A program made the position numbers and the translations under genes. A stretch of 64,000 nucleotides of DNA. It comes from Martinezella rhizogenes. GTDB taxonomy: Bacteria > Pseudomonadota > Alphaproteobacteria > Rhizobiales > Rhizobiaceae. The DNA is taken from positions 62,001-126,000 of the forward strand of contig JAAMEZ010000014.1 in the NCBI GenBank assembly GCA_013322215.1, given 5' to 3'. Below are positions 1-9,700 of the stretch, one piece after another. Positions within the stretch are counted from its first letter, which is position 1, and each line of letters begins with the position of its first letter. The notes under the pieces are model-generated. The model saw nothing but the letters and a program-made list of their open reading frames with translations. It was not told the DNA's origin and ran no database searches.

Positions 1-2
1 TT

Positions 3-836
3 TTTGGTCTGCTCGGGCCGAACGGCTCCGGAAAGACGACGACGATCCTGCTTTTGCTCGGACTGACCGAACCCGATGGCGGCAGCGTGCGCGTGCTGGG
101 TCACGATCCCTTGCGTCAGCCGCTGGAGGTCAAGCGCAGGGTTGGCTATCTGCCGGATGCGGTTGGATTCTACGACAGCATGAGCGCCTGGGAGAATCTG
201 CGTTACACCATGCGCCTTGCCGGCATTGCCGATGCGGAAAAGCGCATCGCCGAGGCGTTGGCGCGCGTGCGCCTCAGCGATGTCGCCGACCGTCGCGTAT
301 CGACCTTCTCCCGCGGCATGCGTCAGCGGCTTGGTATCGCCGATCTGCTGGCCAAGGGAAGCGAACTGGCCATTCTCGATGAACCGACGTCCGGCCTCGA
401 TCCGCAGTCGACGCAGGAACTGCTCGACCTCATCGTGCAGCTCGCCGGAGAAGGCATGACGATCGTGCTGTCCTCGCATCTCCTGTCGATGGTCCAGGCC
501 ATCTGTTCCCGGGTGGCGCTTTTCCATCGCGGCAGGGTCGGACTGGTTGGCCGCGTTGCGGATCTCGCCAGCCAGGTTCTGGGCGGTTCTTACATCATCG
601 AGGTCGAAGCAGAAGGATGCGATACCGCCAAGATAGTTGCGGATGTCCCGCAAATTACGCGGATGACGGCCGTAGCATCGGACGTCACCCGCATCGATGC
701 GGAGATCGATATTCGTCCCGAAATCGCCAGCCGGGTCGTTGCCGCCGGCGGTCGCCTCAAGCGACTGTCGATGGATCGCTCAAGTCTTGATGAAGTCTAT
801 GTGCGCTATTTTGAACAGGTGGATCATGCGGCGTGA
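3..836 (+). CDS. ABC transporter ATP-binding protein, NosF/CcmA-like (5' end outside window)
   Basis: The reading frame is open from the first bases of the window, so the N-terminus is missing. Visible motifs are Walker A ([10 protein letters not shown]), a signature region of the FSRGMRQR type, Walker B with [12 protein letters not shown], and the switch His in LSSHLL. This is the pattern of the NosF/CcmA class that powers ABC-2-type export. Its stop overlaps the start of the permease gene by 11 bases, so the two are translationally coupled and should form one membrane complex. The substrate cannot be read from the sequence. A nos-like role (accessory transport for a copper enzyme) is possible, but no nosZ or nosD is visible here. 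Confidence 0.9.
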   Translation, partial: FGLLGPNGSGKTTTILLLLGLTEPDGGSVRVLGHDPLRQPLEVKRRVGYLPDAVGFYDSMSAWENLRYTMRLAGIADAEKRIAEALARVRLSDVADRRVSTFSRGMRQRLGIADLLAKGSELAILDEPTSGLDPQSTQELLDLIVQLAGEGMTIVLSSHLLSMVQAICSRVALFHRGRVGLVGRVADLASQVLGGSYIIEVEAEGCDTAKIVADVPQITRMTAVASDVTRIDAEIDIRPEIASRVVAAGGRLKRLSMDRSSLDEVYVRYFEQVDHAA

Positions 837-1779
837 AGGCTCCCCGTTTTCCGGTCTATCGACGGTCGCCCTGAAAGAAGCCGCCGATCACATGACGAGT
901 CCGCGCATGCATCTCGTGATGCTGCTCGTGCTCCTGACAGCGTTCGGCTCGATCTACGCGGCCATCGGTGAGATCAAGAATACTCTCAGCGAGGATCAGT
1001 TCCTCTTCCTACGCATCTTCACGACGGCCCGCGAGCCGCTTCCGTCTTTCGTCGCCTTCCTCGGCTTCTTGCTGCCGCTGGTGGCGATTGCGCTCGGCTT
1101 CGACGCAATCAATGGCGAGTATAACCGCCGCACGATGAGCCGCATCCTGTCCCAGCCCATCTACCGCGATGCCCTGCTCGCCGGAAAATTCATCGGTGGG
1201 CTCCTGGTCATTGGGATCTGTCTCGTCACGCTCTGGCTGCTCGTCACCGGGATGGGCATTCTCATGCTCGGCCTGCCGCCATCAGCCGAAGAGATTATGC
1301 GCGGGCTTGCCTTTCTGATCGCATCGCTTGCCTATGCCGGTGTCTGGTTGGCAATCTCGATGCTGTTTTCGACAGTCTTCCGTGCGCCTGCAACCTCGGC
1401 GCTGGCCGGGCTAACGCTGTGGCTCGTCTTCACGATCTTCTGGAGCATGATCGGCCCACTTGTGGCTGGTACCATAGCGCCCGTCGATCCGTTCGATCCG
1501 ACGACCGCTGTGCACCAGGCGGAGATCGCCCATGCAATCGCGCGGCTGTCTCCCAACACCCTGTTCGGCGAAGCCACCCTCGCTCTTCTTAATCCGGCGA
1601 CCAGGGCACTTGGCCTGATATTCGTCAGCCAGCTCCAGGGGGCTTTGCTTGGAGCACCATTGCCCTTTGGGCAAAGCATCTTGCTGATCTGGCCGCAATT
1701 CTCGGGGCTGATTGCAGCCATGCTGCTCGTTTATACGATAGCCTACGTCGTATTCCAAAGGCAGGAGATCAGGGCATAG
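826..1779 (+). CDS. ABC-2 type transporter permease, NosY-like
   Basis: A 317-residue membrane protein with about six hydrophobic segments, beginning just after an amphipathic N-terminus ([12 protein letters not shown]). It has the ABC-2 permease layout: a first membrane segment, an extracytoplasmic loop, then five helices, with a large loop before the last one. The ATG at 826 lies inside the end of the ATPase gene, which fixes the start and implies coupled translation. It is somewhat longer than typical NosY. Together with the upstream ATPase it makes an export pair; the substrate is unknown. Confidence 0.85.
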   Translation: MRREGSPFSGLSTVALKEAADHMTSPRMHLVMLLVLLTAFGSIYAAIGEIKNTLSEDQFLFLRIFTTAREPLPSFVAFLGFLLPLVAIALGFDAINGEYNRRTMSRILSQPIYRDALLAGKFIGGLLVIGICLVTLWLLVTGMGILMLGLPPSAEEIMRGLAFLIASLAYAGVWLAISMLFSTVFRAPATSALAGLTLWLVFTIFWSMIGPLVAGTIAPVDPFDPTTAVHQAEIAHAIARLSPNTLFGEATLALLNPATRALGLIFVSQLQGALLGAPLPFGQSILLIWPQFSGLIAAMLLVYTIAYVVFQRQEIRA

Positions 1780-2650
1780 GCAGATGCCACAATCAGCCCG
1801 GCTGTTGTCGGGTGATAAAAGCCATTCAACCTCAATTGCAGGCGCTGATCCGTTTCAATGCGACGGTAATGGCTGAGCGCGACGGAACATTCCCTCGCCC
1901 GCGGACGTGTTTGTTTATCGAAATATCTCACGCAAATCGGCGGCAATTAACATGCGCTCATACCAGCTAGCTTTGCAGCGTCTCCCCACCACTTGTGCCA
2001 AGATGATCGGGGAGCAGGAAGATGCCTGCGGAGACGATTCGCGCGCTATTGTTGCACCATAGGCGGCAGAAGAAGATTGGCGCGGCTGGAGTAGCGCGGC
2101 TGCGAGGCGACATGGAACGCAATCAGCCCATAGACTGCAATCGCCAGGATCTTAATTGCGATACCAGCTAGGGAAAATCCGACCTCTGGGTCCGCCGATC
2201 TCTCATGATACTTTGCGAGGGGTGGGTTGCGTTCCTCGTGACCTGACATTGGCGCGGAAGGAAAGGTGAGTTTCAGCTCCTCTTCAAGCTTCGCTGTTCG
2301 CATCAGGCGTTGACCGCCAATCCCGTCACGTTTGAATCTCACCACAACTCCCATCGCATCGTCAATGGCGCTCCATAAAACACCATCTTCTCTGTATTGC
2401 GGAGACCATTGCGACAATCAGACCCCAACCTGCCGATACTTCCAAGCTTGATCCTCCCCTCCTGGACAACGCCATGAAGAGCATGGGCAAGATGTAGCAA
2501 TGGCCGTGGCGACCAGTGGAATCCGGGCGCCACATCCGCATTCCGGCGTCGTCGGTTCGGTTCGCGTGTAGCGCTTCGCAAAGGCAAGCCTTTCGCATTC
2601 GCGCGCATCTCCCCGCAGTTGGCTGATTTCCTCGGCCATTGCCGCTTGTG
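1780..2650. other. Intergenic region without a convincing gene
   Basis: About 870 bases between the ABC permease and sulP. The only hint of coding is a minus-strand frame at 2046-2246 that ends in a plausible single membrane helix (IAIKILAIAVYGLIAF), but it has no ribosome binding site and no recognisable family. Several other short overlapping frames look random. It may be a decayed gene. No terminator, repeat or RNA gene was recognised. Confidence 0.4.
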
Positions 2651-4117
2651 CTATGCCTCGCCGATGGCAACCGAAGAGTCGAGCCGTTCTATTAACGTGG
2701 AACTGGCTTCGTTTACGCCGATCACGTCAACTTTGGTTCCGTGCGCTTTAAAGCGCTGGACGACCTTCTCCAGGGCAGTAACCGCAGTGATGTCCCAGAA
2801 ATGTGCCCGGGAGACATCGATGGTAACGCCCATGCCAGCAGCGTCACGCATGTCGAATGCCTCGACGAACAGGTCGGCTGACGCGAAAAATACCTGGCCC
2901 GAGACGCGGTAGAGAATTTGCCTGGCTTGGGAATCCAGCTCCCTCTCGACATGCAACAGACGAGCGACCTTAAAGGTGAAGAACACGCCGCTCAAGAGCA
3001 CCCCGACCGTGACGCCGAGCGCCAAATTGGAGGTCGCGACCGTAACGACGACGGTTGCAAGCATTACGGCACTCGATATCTTCGGATGGACAACCAGCTT
3101 GCGCACCGACGACCAATCGAAGGTGTCGATCGAGACCATGATCATGATGGCCACCAGCGCGGCAACAGGAACCTGCGACACCCAGGGCTTGAGCAGCACC
3201 ATCAGGACTAACAGGAAAGCACCCGCAAACAGCGTCGACAGACGACCCCGACCGCCATACTTCACGTTGCTGATCGTCTGGCCAATCATGCCGCACCCGG
3301 CAATGCCACCGAACAGGCTCGATGCGGCATTGGCGACGCCAAGACCCGCGCATTCCCGGTTCTTGGAGCTTGGGGTGTCGGTCAAGTCATCAACGACGCT
3401 GGCCGTCATCATCGATTCAAGCAGGCCGACCATGGCGATTGCCAAGGCCGGACCGGCGATGATGCGGAGAGTCTCGACGTTTAGCGGAACATCCGGCCAT
3501 GTGAAGAAAGGGAGAGAATCGGGAAGACGCCCAAGATCGGCGACGGTAACCACCGGAAGCTTCAGCACCATTGAGGCAACCGTCAGGACGACAACACAGA
3601 TCAGAGGCGATGGCAGTGCTGTCGTGATCCGCGGCACCAGATAGATCAACATCAGCCCTGCGGCCAGAAAGGCATAGCCGACCACGCCCCCGCCGATGAT
3701 ATGGGGCACCTGAGCCCCGAAGATAAGGATCGCAAGCGCATTGACAAACCCGGTCCGGACCGACTTCGACACGAAGCGCATCAGCACGCCGAGACGCAAC
3801 AGGCCAAAGACAATCTGCAAGATCCCCGCCAGTAGTCCGGCGGCGAGCAGATAGGGCAAGCCGTGGGCATGCACCAAAGGTGCCGCGACAAGAGCGACGG
3901 ATCCGGCCGCCGCCGAGATCATCGCTGGACGCCCGCCGCTGAAGGCGATGACGATCCCGATCACGAAAGACGCAAACAAGCCCACCTGCGGATCGACGCC
4001 GGCCGCAAACGAGAAGGCGATCACCTCGGGAATGAGCGCAAAGGTCGCGACGGCTCCGGCGAGCATCTCGCGGGTGGGATTGGCGAGCCACTCGCGGCGG
4101 ACGGAAGATAATGACAT
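2651..4117 (-). CDS. SulP family anion transporter with C-terminal STAS domain
   Basis: A protein of about 488 residues with roughly 10-12 hydrophobic segments followed by a STAS domain in the last 120 residues (DVSRAHFWDITAVTALEKVV). SulP proteins carry sulfate, bicarbonate or related anions across the inner membrane; the specificity of this one cannot be told. The ATG at 4117 (MSLSSVRREW) is preferred because the core family alignment begins there. A TTG 48 bases upstream is an alternative, and neither has a strong Shine-Dalgarno site. It lies downstream of nhaA on the same strand, separated by a leader with conserved-looking hairpins, suggesting its own RNA-level control. It may be part of pH or ion homeostasis together with NhaA. 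Confidence 0.9.
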   Translation of the reverse strand: MSLSSVRREWLANPTREMLAGAVATFALIPEVIAFSFAAGVDPQVGLFASFVIGIVIAFSGGRPAMISAAAGSVALVAAPLVHAHGLPYLLAAGLLAGILQIVFGLLRLGVLMRFVSKSVRTGFVNALAILIFGAQVPHIIGGGVVGYAFLAAGLMLIYLVPRITTALPSPLICVVVLTVASMVLKLPVVTVADLGRLPDSLPFFTWPDVPLNVETLRIIAGPALAIAMVGLLESMMTASVVDDLTDTPSSKNRECAGLGVANAASSLFGGIAGCGMIGQTISNVKYGGRGRLSTLFAGAFLLVLMVLLKPWVSQVPVAALVAIMIMVSIDTFDWSSVRKLVVHPKISSAVMLATVVVTVATSNLALGVTVGVLLSGVFFTFKVARLLHVERELDSQARQILYRVSGQVFFASADLFVEAFDMRDAAGMGVTIDVSRAHFWDITAVTALEKVVQRFKAHGTKVDVIGVNEASSTLIERLDSSVAIGEA

Positions 4118-4144
4118 CAGGTGAATTCTCGCAAAGGAAGCCTG

Positions 4145-4260
4145 ACCTCGGGGGCGAGGACTCAAGTCGGCATACAGGTTTTGCGTGGTCCGGCGGATCG
4201 GCGGCCGGAATAGCCACCCGGATTCTCACCGGGTCCAGTCGAGTGCGCCCTTATAGGCCT
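4145..4260 (-). promoter_or_regulatory. Candidate structured leader RNA of sulP
   Basis: Reading the minus strand from 4260 down, the nhaA-sulP gap contains a perfect hairpin CCCGG-TGAGAAT-CCGGG at about 4216-4232, a GC-rich stretch GGCCGCC/GGCGG-like downstream, and a second perfect hairpin CCTCG-CCCC-CGAGG about 35 bases before the ATG. An RNA motif named sul1 has been described upstream of alphaproteobacterial sulP genes; whether this is an example was not testable here. The first hairpin resembles one arm of a cobalamin riboswitch, but the rest of that structure is absent. Confidence 0.35.
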
Positions 4261-4431
4261 GGTTGTTGATGAAGGGCAATATCTGCGCCGTTATTTCAGT
4301 TGCAAGTGATGGACGATTGCGGCCATGTGGCAACTGGAGCGGATCGCTATCAAGCTTAGTCACCTGAGAGAAAGGTGCTTATTGCTCGACCTGGCTACGC
4401 CTCACCTCCTCGGTCTTCCGAGCCGAAGTTG

Positions 4432-5613
4432 TTATTGGCGGCGCGCCGCCCAGCGAAGTCCTATGTAACCAAGCACGCCGGCGGTAAGTGATCCGGCAAG
4501 AATGCCAATCTTGACGCGATCCTGGAACAGGGGATCATTGAAAGCAAGCAGGCCGATGAACAGGCTCATCGTGAAGCCGATCCCGCAAAGCAAGGAAATA
4601 CCGAGGACCTGTCCCCAACTGGCACCAGCCGGACGATCGGCAAGCTTGAACTTGACCATCAAAAGCACGGCGCCAAACACACCCGTCACCTTTCCCAAGA
4701 TCAGGCCCAGTCCAACGCCAAGCGTGACCGGCTCAACCATCACTGTGGGCGAAATTCCCTGAAACGATACGCCTGCATTCGCAAAGCCGAATATTGGCAC
4801 GATCACGAATGCCACTGGCTTCGCGAGAAGGTGCTCGAGGCGATGCAAGGGCGATACGTCATCAGTTGCTTCTGGTTTCCCGCGCGTGACGGTGATGGGG
4901 ATGAAAAGCGCTAGCAATACGCCGGCCAATGTTGCGTGAATCCCGGACCGCAGGACAAAGACCCAAAGCACAGCCCCCAACAGCAGATAGGGCACGAGCG
5001 AATTGCTCTGCCGGCGGTTGAGCACGAACAGGGCGAGAAGGACAAGCATCGCGCCGATTAAATCGGGTATCGAGATGCCGGTATTATAGAACAAGGCGAT
5101 AACAATGACCGCCCCAAGATCGTCGATGATGGCGAGTGCCGCCAGGAAAACCTTGAGCGATGCAGGGACGCGAGACCCCAAAAGTGATAAGACACCGAGG
5201 GCAAAAGCGATATCGGTCGCCGTCGGTATTGCCCAACCTCGAAGAGTATCAGGGTTGCCGCTGTTGACCGCGACATATATCCCCGCCGGCATCAGCATTC
5301 CGCCGGCCGCAGCGACGCCAGGGAGAATACGCCTGCTCCACGAGGAGAGCTGTCCGTCGAGCATTTCTCGTTTGATCTCAAGGCCAACCAGCAGAAAGAA
5401 GATCGCCATCAGGGCATCATTGATCCAGTGCAGGATGCTGAGTGGGCCGATGTGGGCATGAAGGGCGGAGAAGTAGCTGGAGGCCAGCGATGAGTTCGCC
5501 GTCACGATTGCAAATGCTGCCACGAACATCAAGACAAGTCCGCCGGATGCCTCGCTATCGAGAAACTGCCTGAGGGTTGAGTTTATGCGCCCGACAGGCA
5601 GGATTTTGGACAT
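4432..5613 (-). CDS. nhaA: Na+/H+ antiporter NhaA
   Basis: A 393-residue inner-membrane antiporter that exchanges internal Na+ (or Li+) for external protons to keep internal pH and sodium in check. The family hallmarks are present: [12 protein letters not shown] with the transport Asp, and AIIDDLGAV with the paired Asp residues that bind the ion. Length matches E. coli NhaA (388). The ATG at 5613 has a good ribosome binding site (AAGGAATG) about eight bases upstream. No recognisable riboswitch was found in its 5' region. sulP follows on the same strand after 266 bases. Confidence 0.95.
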   Translation of the reverse strand: MSKILPVGRINSTLRQFLDSEASGGLVLMFVAAFAIVTANSSLASSYFSALHAHIGPLSILHWINDALMAIFFLLVGLEIKREMLDGQLSSWSRRILPGVAAAGGMLMPAGIYVAVNSGNPDTLRGWAIPTATDIAFALGVLSLLGSRVPASLKVFLAALAIIDDLGAVIVIALFYNTGISIPDLIGAMLVLLALFVLNRRQSNSLVPYLLLGAVLWVFVLRSGIHATLAGVLLALFIPITVTRGKPEATDDVSPLHRLEHLLAKPVAFVIVPIFGFANAGVSFQGISPTVMVEPVTLGVGLGLILGKVTGVFGAVLLMVKFKLADRPAGASWGQVLGISLLCGIGFTMSLFIGLLAFNDPLFQDRVKIGILAGSLTAGVLGYIGLRWAARRQ

Positions 5614-5840
5614 AGCTTTTCATTCCTTGAAAGAGGTTTTCCTTGGTCTCCGTTGATGGCTGATTGAACCCTGTCGCACGCAGCACACGACCGTCTAAGT
5701 GCGCACTATAAACAATGAAACGATCTTTGCTACCTCTCCGTGAGCAAACTCGATGAGCAGGAAATCAAACGTCGATATCATGCCTGGATGGCGGCGTCCG
5801 AACCGACAAATGCGGCAACTCGACACGCGGTACGGTTCCT

Positions 5841-6476
5841 CTACCACCTTAGATATCGCGATCCCAGGATTGCGCCAAGAGCGGTGACTGCGGCTGTTGC
5901 CACCGTATACCAGGTCGCCAGGAAGAGCGGGCTGTCGTCCGGGCAGTGCCAGGCGTAAAGCGCGGTTGCCAGCCCCGCAGAGGCAAGGCCGGCAATGGCA
6001 CCGGCGAGCGCGGGATGCGCTGGCGCGCCGTTTTTGAGCGCCCAGAGAAAACTTGAAAGTGGAGCCAGCGACAACACTGGGACGAAGAACAGACAGAAGC
6101 CAGCATTGCGACCAAGCAGCGCTGTACGCCAGGCACCTTCCGGGATGACGATCAATTCGGTTGCGACGCCCCCAATCAGCAGTAGAAGCGGGATGAGCAG
6201 GCAGAGCGCCGAGAGTTTGAGCGGCACCCCGGGCCGGCCAATGCGAAAGACCAAGCCACAGCTTGTGACAGCGAGCGCCAGTGTCGTGAATATCTTGAAT
6301 AGGACCCGCGCTGTTTCGATCGAGCTTGCCATGTCGCGGCGGACGCCGACGGTCGCAAGCAGCAAAAGGGCAGAGATGACGATCCCGACAAGAAGCGCGC
6401 GCAGGAGCATCGGCCCAAGAAGGGACCGGACGGGCGCGTCCTCTGCGAGCAAACTGATCAAGTCATCGGTCTTCAC
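5841..6476 (-). CDS. NrsF (DUF1109) family anti-sigma factor
   Basis: A 211-residue polytopic membrane protein with about six hydrophobic segments and the DUF1109/NrsF C-terminus (HCPDDSPLFLATWYTV...SRYLRW). NrsF proteins hold their partner ECF sigma factor inactive at the membrane; in Caulobacter the pair responds to metals and redox stress. Its start lies 14 bases inside the end of the sigma gene, so both are made together. The N-terminal cytoplasmic stretch (MKTDDLISLLAEDAPV) is the usual sigma-binding part. A second such pair sits at 61080-62300. Confidence 0.9.
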   Translation of the reverse strand: MKTDDLISLLAEDAPVRSLLGPMLLRALLVGIVISALLLLATVGVRRDMASSIETARVLFKIFTTLALAVTSCGLVFRIGRPGVPLKLSALCLLIPLLLLIGGVATELIVIPEGAWRTALLGRNAGFCLFFVPVLSLAPLSSFLWALKNGAPAHPALAGAIAGLASAGLATALYAWHCPDDSPLFLATWYTVATAAVTALGAILGSRYLRW

Positions 6477-7029
6477 TCATCTCACTCCGGTACAAGCTTG
6501 CCAACGACTTCAGCGCACGATGCAACGCGACGCGCACCGCACCTTCAGTCATCTTCAGCCTCTCAGCCGTTTCGCGCACACCCGCCCCCTCGATTGAAAT
6601 AGAACGGACGATATCGCGTTGCGAATCCTTCAAGCGTTCCAGCATATGCTCGGCGTCAAACCGATCCATACTGCCGCCCTGCTCTTCAGCTTCCAGCATT
6701 AGCATCACGTCATCGATCGGCACATCGACATGACGACCCCGGCGGCGCAGGCTGTCGATCAGCTTATTGCGGACGATCATCGACAGCCATGGTCCGATGG
6801 GACGCACCGGATCCCACGTACTACGCTTCAAATGGACGGCGAGCAGGACTTCCTGAACCACATCTTCCACCTCACTCACCGGTGCGCCGAACTGATCGCA
6901 ACGCCGCCGTGCGATGGCGCGCAGATGGGGCGTCACGGTGGAAAGAAAGCGATGATAGGCCCGCTTGTCGCCTTCCACCGCGCTGCGCATCCAGCCTGCC
7001 CATTCTTCCTCACGTGCCGAATGTTTCAC
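6463..7029 (-). CDS. ECF sigma factor, SigF-like, partner of NrsF
   Basis: An RNA polymerase sigma factor of about 188 residues with region 2 (VEDVVQEVLLAVH, RPIGPWLSMIVRNKLIDSLRR) and region 4 (GVRETAERLKMTEGAVRVALHR). The GTG at 7029 is chosen because AGAGGA lies seven bases upstream. A GTG at 7056 would extend the protein by nine residues but falls inside the likely promoter. It is cotranscribed with the overlapping nrsF gene. By analogy to SigF it should respond to oxidative or metal stress and activate its own operon. Confidence 0.88.
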   Translation of the reverse strand: MKHSAREEEWAGWMRSAVEGDKRAYHRFLSTVTPHLRAIARRRCDQFGAPVSEVEDVVQEVLLAVHLKRSTWDPVRPIGPWLSMIVRNKLIDSLRRRGRHVDVPIDDVMLMLEAEEQGGSMDRFDAEHMLERLKDSQRDIVRSISIEGAGVRETAERLKMTEGAVRVALHRALKSLASLYRSEMSEDR

Positions 7030-7043
7030 CCGATATAATCCTC

Positions 7044-7069
7044 TACGGATGGGCACACGATTTTGTTAC
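7044..7069 (-). promoter_or_regulatory. Possible SigF-type promoter of the first sigma/nrsF operon
   Basis: On the minus strand GTAACA is followed after exactly 16 bases by CGTA, one base off in each half from the SigF-type consensus GTAACC-N16-CGAA. It would make the operon autoregulated. The site is very close to the start codon, leaving almost no leader, so it is less secure than the exact match at 59791. Confidence 0.45.
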
Positions 7070-7439
7070 CGCCCGGTATAAAAATTTTGCGAAAGGCGCG
7101 AACATCTTTGTGTTCAGGTTTTTCGCCTGCAATCGCGCAAACGGCAAGGGCGCATGCGAAAAAGCGTACTCTGCACCCGGCCGTTGTTTTCAAGGAGTAA
7201 CGCCGTACAAGCTCGATGTGCTGTGGGATTTGGCGCAGCGGCCGGCCGGGCTCGTCGATTGCAAAGCGTCATCATCGTAACCTGGAATCGCAGTCCACGA
7301 TATCATTCGGCCTGGGCCTGATCAGGCAGATGTTCCAACAGCCACGGCAACTGTGTCGTTCTGCTTTGCTTACATGCAGATCGGCGACAGCGCGATTGCT
7401 GGATCTGGCGCCAGTTCGCGCAATCGCCGGGGTTCACGG

Positions 7440-7547
7440 ACTCTTGTGGAAGTAGATACTGTGTGGTGTAATGAGTTTAGGCTCTTCCCCCGTTTTTGAA
7501 GGGTTCTGCTCCTAGTTTGCCCCGTCTTGATACGGGGCATCTTTTTT
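7440..7547 (+). ncRNA. Candidate trans-acting small RNA ending in an intrinsic terminator
   Basis: A strong terminator (7519-7547) with no gene in front of it suggests that a short transcript ends here. The 80 bases upstream hold pyrimidine-rich single-stranded stretches (CTCTTCCCCC, CTGCTCCTAG) of the kind rhizobial sRNAs use to bind ribosome binding sites. The 5' end is a guess; no promoter was identified. Confidence 0.35.
7519..7547 (+). terminator. Rho-independent terminator
   Basis: A perfect 7-bp stem GCCCCGT / ACGGGGC with loop CTTGAT is followed by ATCTTTTTT. Confidence 0.85.
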
Positions 7548-7963
7548 GAATTTTTGACTCCAATCATATAGAATTGAACCATTGAGTGAGGGTTGAACAG
7601 ACCCTTTTGATCAGCGTGCTCCCATGCGATCTCGAAATAAAGAGGCACTGCGGCTTCGCCACATTCAAAGGCAGTCCGTAGCCGATGCGGAGACGCTTGG
7701 TACCTATCTTATCTGCCATTTGCCGCGCTCGTTTCCCTTCGGCGGAATTTACTGTAATCGTCGTGTCTCCGCGTTCCGCAAATGACAGCGCTGATCGTTC
7801 GAGCCCCTCAGATATGGGCAATCTGACATCACCGGGACCGTGCATCCTGCCGACAATGGGAGCTTATTTTTTGAGCTGTTATCGGCACAGAGCAAAATCG
7901 GCCGAAAACCAAAAGCTTGTCATTCATGCTTAAAAACAACCCTCTAGAGTTCTCCTTTTGAAC

Positions 7964-7978
7964 TGGCACGCGGTTTGC
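7964..7978 (+). promoter_or_regulatory. Sigma-54 (RpoN) promoter of the FNT-cyanase operon
   Basis: TGGCACG-N4-TTGC matches the RpoN -24/-12 consensus exactly, with correct spacing between the GG and GC dinucleotides. It lies about 200 bases upstream of the FNT gene, leaving a leader that contains the hairpins GGCGC/GCGCC (around 8020) and GTCCG/CGGAC (around 8070-8094). Nitrogen-limitation control through NtrC is the obvious hypothesis for cyanate use; no clear NtrC site was found. Confidence 0.85.
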
Positions 7979-8179
7979 GTGTCTTGAATGTCCGGGTCAA
8001 CGGAGATCTGGATGCATAGGCGCGTGATAAGCGCCTAGAAAGACACCGACGTCGCCAGGTTTTTGCAGTCCGGAAATTGCTTTCCGCGGACGCAAACTCC
8101 ATGCGGCGTTTTTTTGTGCTCAAATTGCCGACGGTAACGCTCCCTCGGGTCACGAGCAACAACAGCAAGGGGAACCAAA

Positions 8180-9022
8180 ATGGCCTATGTTGCACCAACT
8201 GACTTCGTCGCAAAAATGATCGACGCCGGCGAATCCAAAGTATTTATGTCAACGCGAGACACTCTGATCCGTGGGTATATGGCGGGAGCGATCCTTGCAT
8301 TGGCCGCCGTTTTTGCGGTCACCATCAATGTCCAGACAGGACAGCCGCTGGCCGGCGCAGTTCTTTTCCCGGTCGGTTTTTGCCTGCTTTATCTGATGGG
8401 ATTTGACCTTCTGACGGGGGTATTCACGCTTGCGCCGCTCGCACTGCTTGATAAGCGGCCTGGCGTCACAGTTGGCGGGGTACTGCGCAACTGGGGGCTT
8501 GTTTTTCTTGGCAATTTTGCTGGTGCACTGACCGTGGCTGTGATGATGGCTATCGTGTTTACCTTTGGTTTCACCACGGAACCAAATGCGGTTGGACAGG
8601 CGATCGGTCACATCGGAGAAGGCCGTACTGTGGGATATGCGGCCCATGGCGCCGGCGGTATGCTGACACTGTTCATTCGTGGCTTACTCTGTAACTGGAT
8701 GGTCTCGACTGGTGTCGTGGCCGCGATGATGTCAACCTCGGTGTCCGGCAAGGTGATCGGGATGTGGATGCCGATCATGCTCTTCTTCTATATGGGATTT
8801 GAGCATTCCGTCGTGAACATGTTCCTCTTTCCCTCAGGCCTCATGCTGGGCGGAAACTTTTCCATTCGGGATTACTTCGTTTGGAACGAGATCCCCACGG
8901 TAGTCGGTAATCTGGTTGGCGGCATAACGTTTGTTGGCCTGACCCTTTACGCAACACATGCCCGCACGGCCGCAAAGCGTAAGCCACAGGGCAAGGCGGC
9001 AACGCTGGCCGCAGCCGAGTAA
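8180..9022 (+). CDS. Formate/nitrite transporter (FNT) family channel
   Basis: A 280-residue inner-membrane protein with six hydrophobic segments and FNT motifs, including GFEHSVVNMFLFP with the conserved pore His and NWGLVFLGNFAGAL. FNT channels move small monovalent anions (formate, nitrite, hydrosulfide). Next to cyanase it may import cyanate or nitrite, which is inferred from position. AAGGGGAACC just before the ATG is a good ribosome binding site. It is transcribed from the sigma-54 promoter at 7964. Confidence 0.92.
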   Translation: MAYVAPTDFVAKMIDAGESKVFMSTRDTLIRGYMAGAILALAAVFAVTINVQTGQPLAGAVLFPVGFCLLYLMGFDLLTGVFTLAPLALLDKRPGVTVGGVLRNWGLVFLGNFAGALTVAVMMAIVFTFGFTTEPNAVGQAIGHIGEGRTVGYAAHGAGGMLTLFIRGLLCNWMVSTGVVAAMMSTSVSGKVIGMWMPIMLFFYMGFEHSVVNMFLFPSGLMLGGNFSIRDYFVWNEIPTVVGNLVGGITFVGLTLYATHARTAAKRKPQGKAATLAAAE

Positions 9023-9088
9023 CCCTGCACCCGGGAGTCCCGCATCATTTGGAACCGCTCACCCAAGCGTGGAATAACGAGGCAAGTC

Positions 9089-9529
9089 ATGAACAAAGTC
9101 GACGTAGCTGAAATGATTATTGAACGAAAGCGGTCCAGCGGCATGACCTGGGCGCAGATCGCTGAAGCCATCGATCTGTCGGATGTTTTTACCACATCGG
9201 CCTGCCTTGGCATGAATTCATTGCCGCGCGACAAGGCAGATCGACTGGTGGAAACACTGGGGCTGCCCCAAGAAGCAGCCATCGCGCTTTCCGAATTTCC
9301 AACAAAGATATTCAGTCAGCAAATACCCACGGATCCCTGCATTTATCGGTTCTATGAAATCATCGGCGTTTACGGCGAGACGCTAAAGGCGCTGATTCAA
9401 GAAAAGGGTGGCGACGGCATTATGAGTGCTATCGACTTCGACATGAGCGTCGAAAAGGTTCCCAATCCCAAAGGAGACCGGATCGAAATCAGGATGAGTG
9501 GGAAGTTTCTCCCCTACAATCGATGGTAA
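9089..9529 (+). CDS. cynS: Cyanate hydratase (cyanase)
   Basis: Converts cyanate plus bicarbonate to ammonia and two CO2, detoxifying cyanate and releasing nitrogen. The 146-residue protein carries the catalytic triad at the expected places: Arg87 and Glu90 in YRFYE, and Ser113 in DGIMSAIDF, each nine positions earlier than in the E. coli enzyme. The N-terminal half is the helix-turn-helix-like domain of the decameric enzyme. It follows the FNT gene by 66 bases and should share its RpoN promoter. Confidence 0.96.
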   Translation: MNKVDVAEMIIERKRSSGMTWAQIAEAIDLSDVFTTSACLGMNSLPRDKADRLVETLGLPQEAAIALSEFPTKIFSQQIPTDPCIYRFYEIIGVYGETLKALIQEKGGDGIMSAIDFDMSVEKVPNPKGDRIEIRMSGKFLPYNRW

Positions 9530-9556
9530 CAACGAAAACGCCAGCACGCCCGCGTT

Positions 9557-9700
9557 ATGGGCGCAAAGACGATGGTGGCGGCGGTCGTGCGCCGGTTCGG
9601 TGAGCCGCTTGTGATAGAGTATGTGCCGGTTCCCGGACCCGGCGAGCTTCTCGTCAAGGTCATTGCCTGCGGTGTTTGCCATACGGACCTCGCTCGGGCA
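9557..9700 (+). pseudogene. Zinc alcohol dehydrogenase, N-terminal fragment cut by IS110
   Basis: About 45 residues match the start of AdhP-type zinc alcohol dehydrogenases ([20 protein letters not shown], then GVCHTDL with the first zinc Cys and the proton-relay region). Similarity stops just after CHTDL, where the noncoding left flank of the IS110 transposase begins. The remaining 300 residues are not found on the other side, so insertion was followed by deletion. It was probably the third gene of the cyanate operon. Confidence 0.75.

Larger units (their letters stand above)
7070..7963. other. Long intergenic region with a candidate small RNA
   Basis: About 900 bases between the sigma gene and the sigma-54 promoter. 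The only strong signal is the intrinsic terminator at 7519-7547 and the sequence in front of it. Open frames here (for example minus strand 7564-7845) have no ribosome binding site or recognisable family. Confidence 0.5.

Noticed and set aside
4195..4240. Cobalamin riboswitch
   Set aside because: Only one hairpin resembles it; the B12-box and the other conserved parts are missing and the downstream gene does not fit.
5740..5958. Short plus-strand frame between nhaA and nrsF
   Set aside because: Overlaps the conserved C-terminus of nrsF by over 100 bases and has no recognisable domain; the first 35 residues look plausible, but evidence is too weak.
8132..8157. SigF-type promoter before the FNT gene
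   Set aside because: GTAACG with a 16-base spacer but GCAA instead of CGAA; the exact sigma-54 promoter upstream explains expression better.
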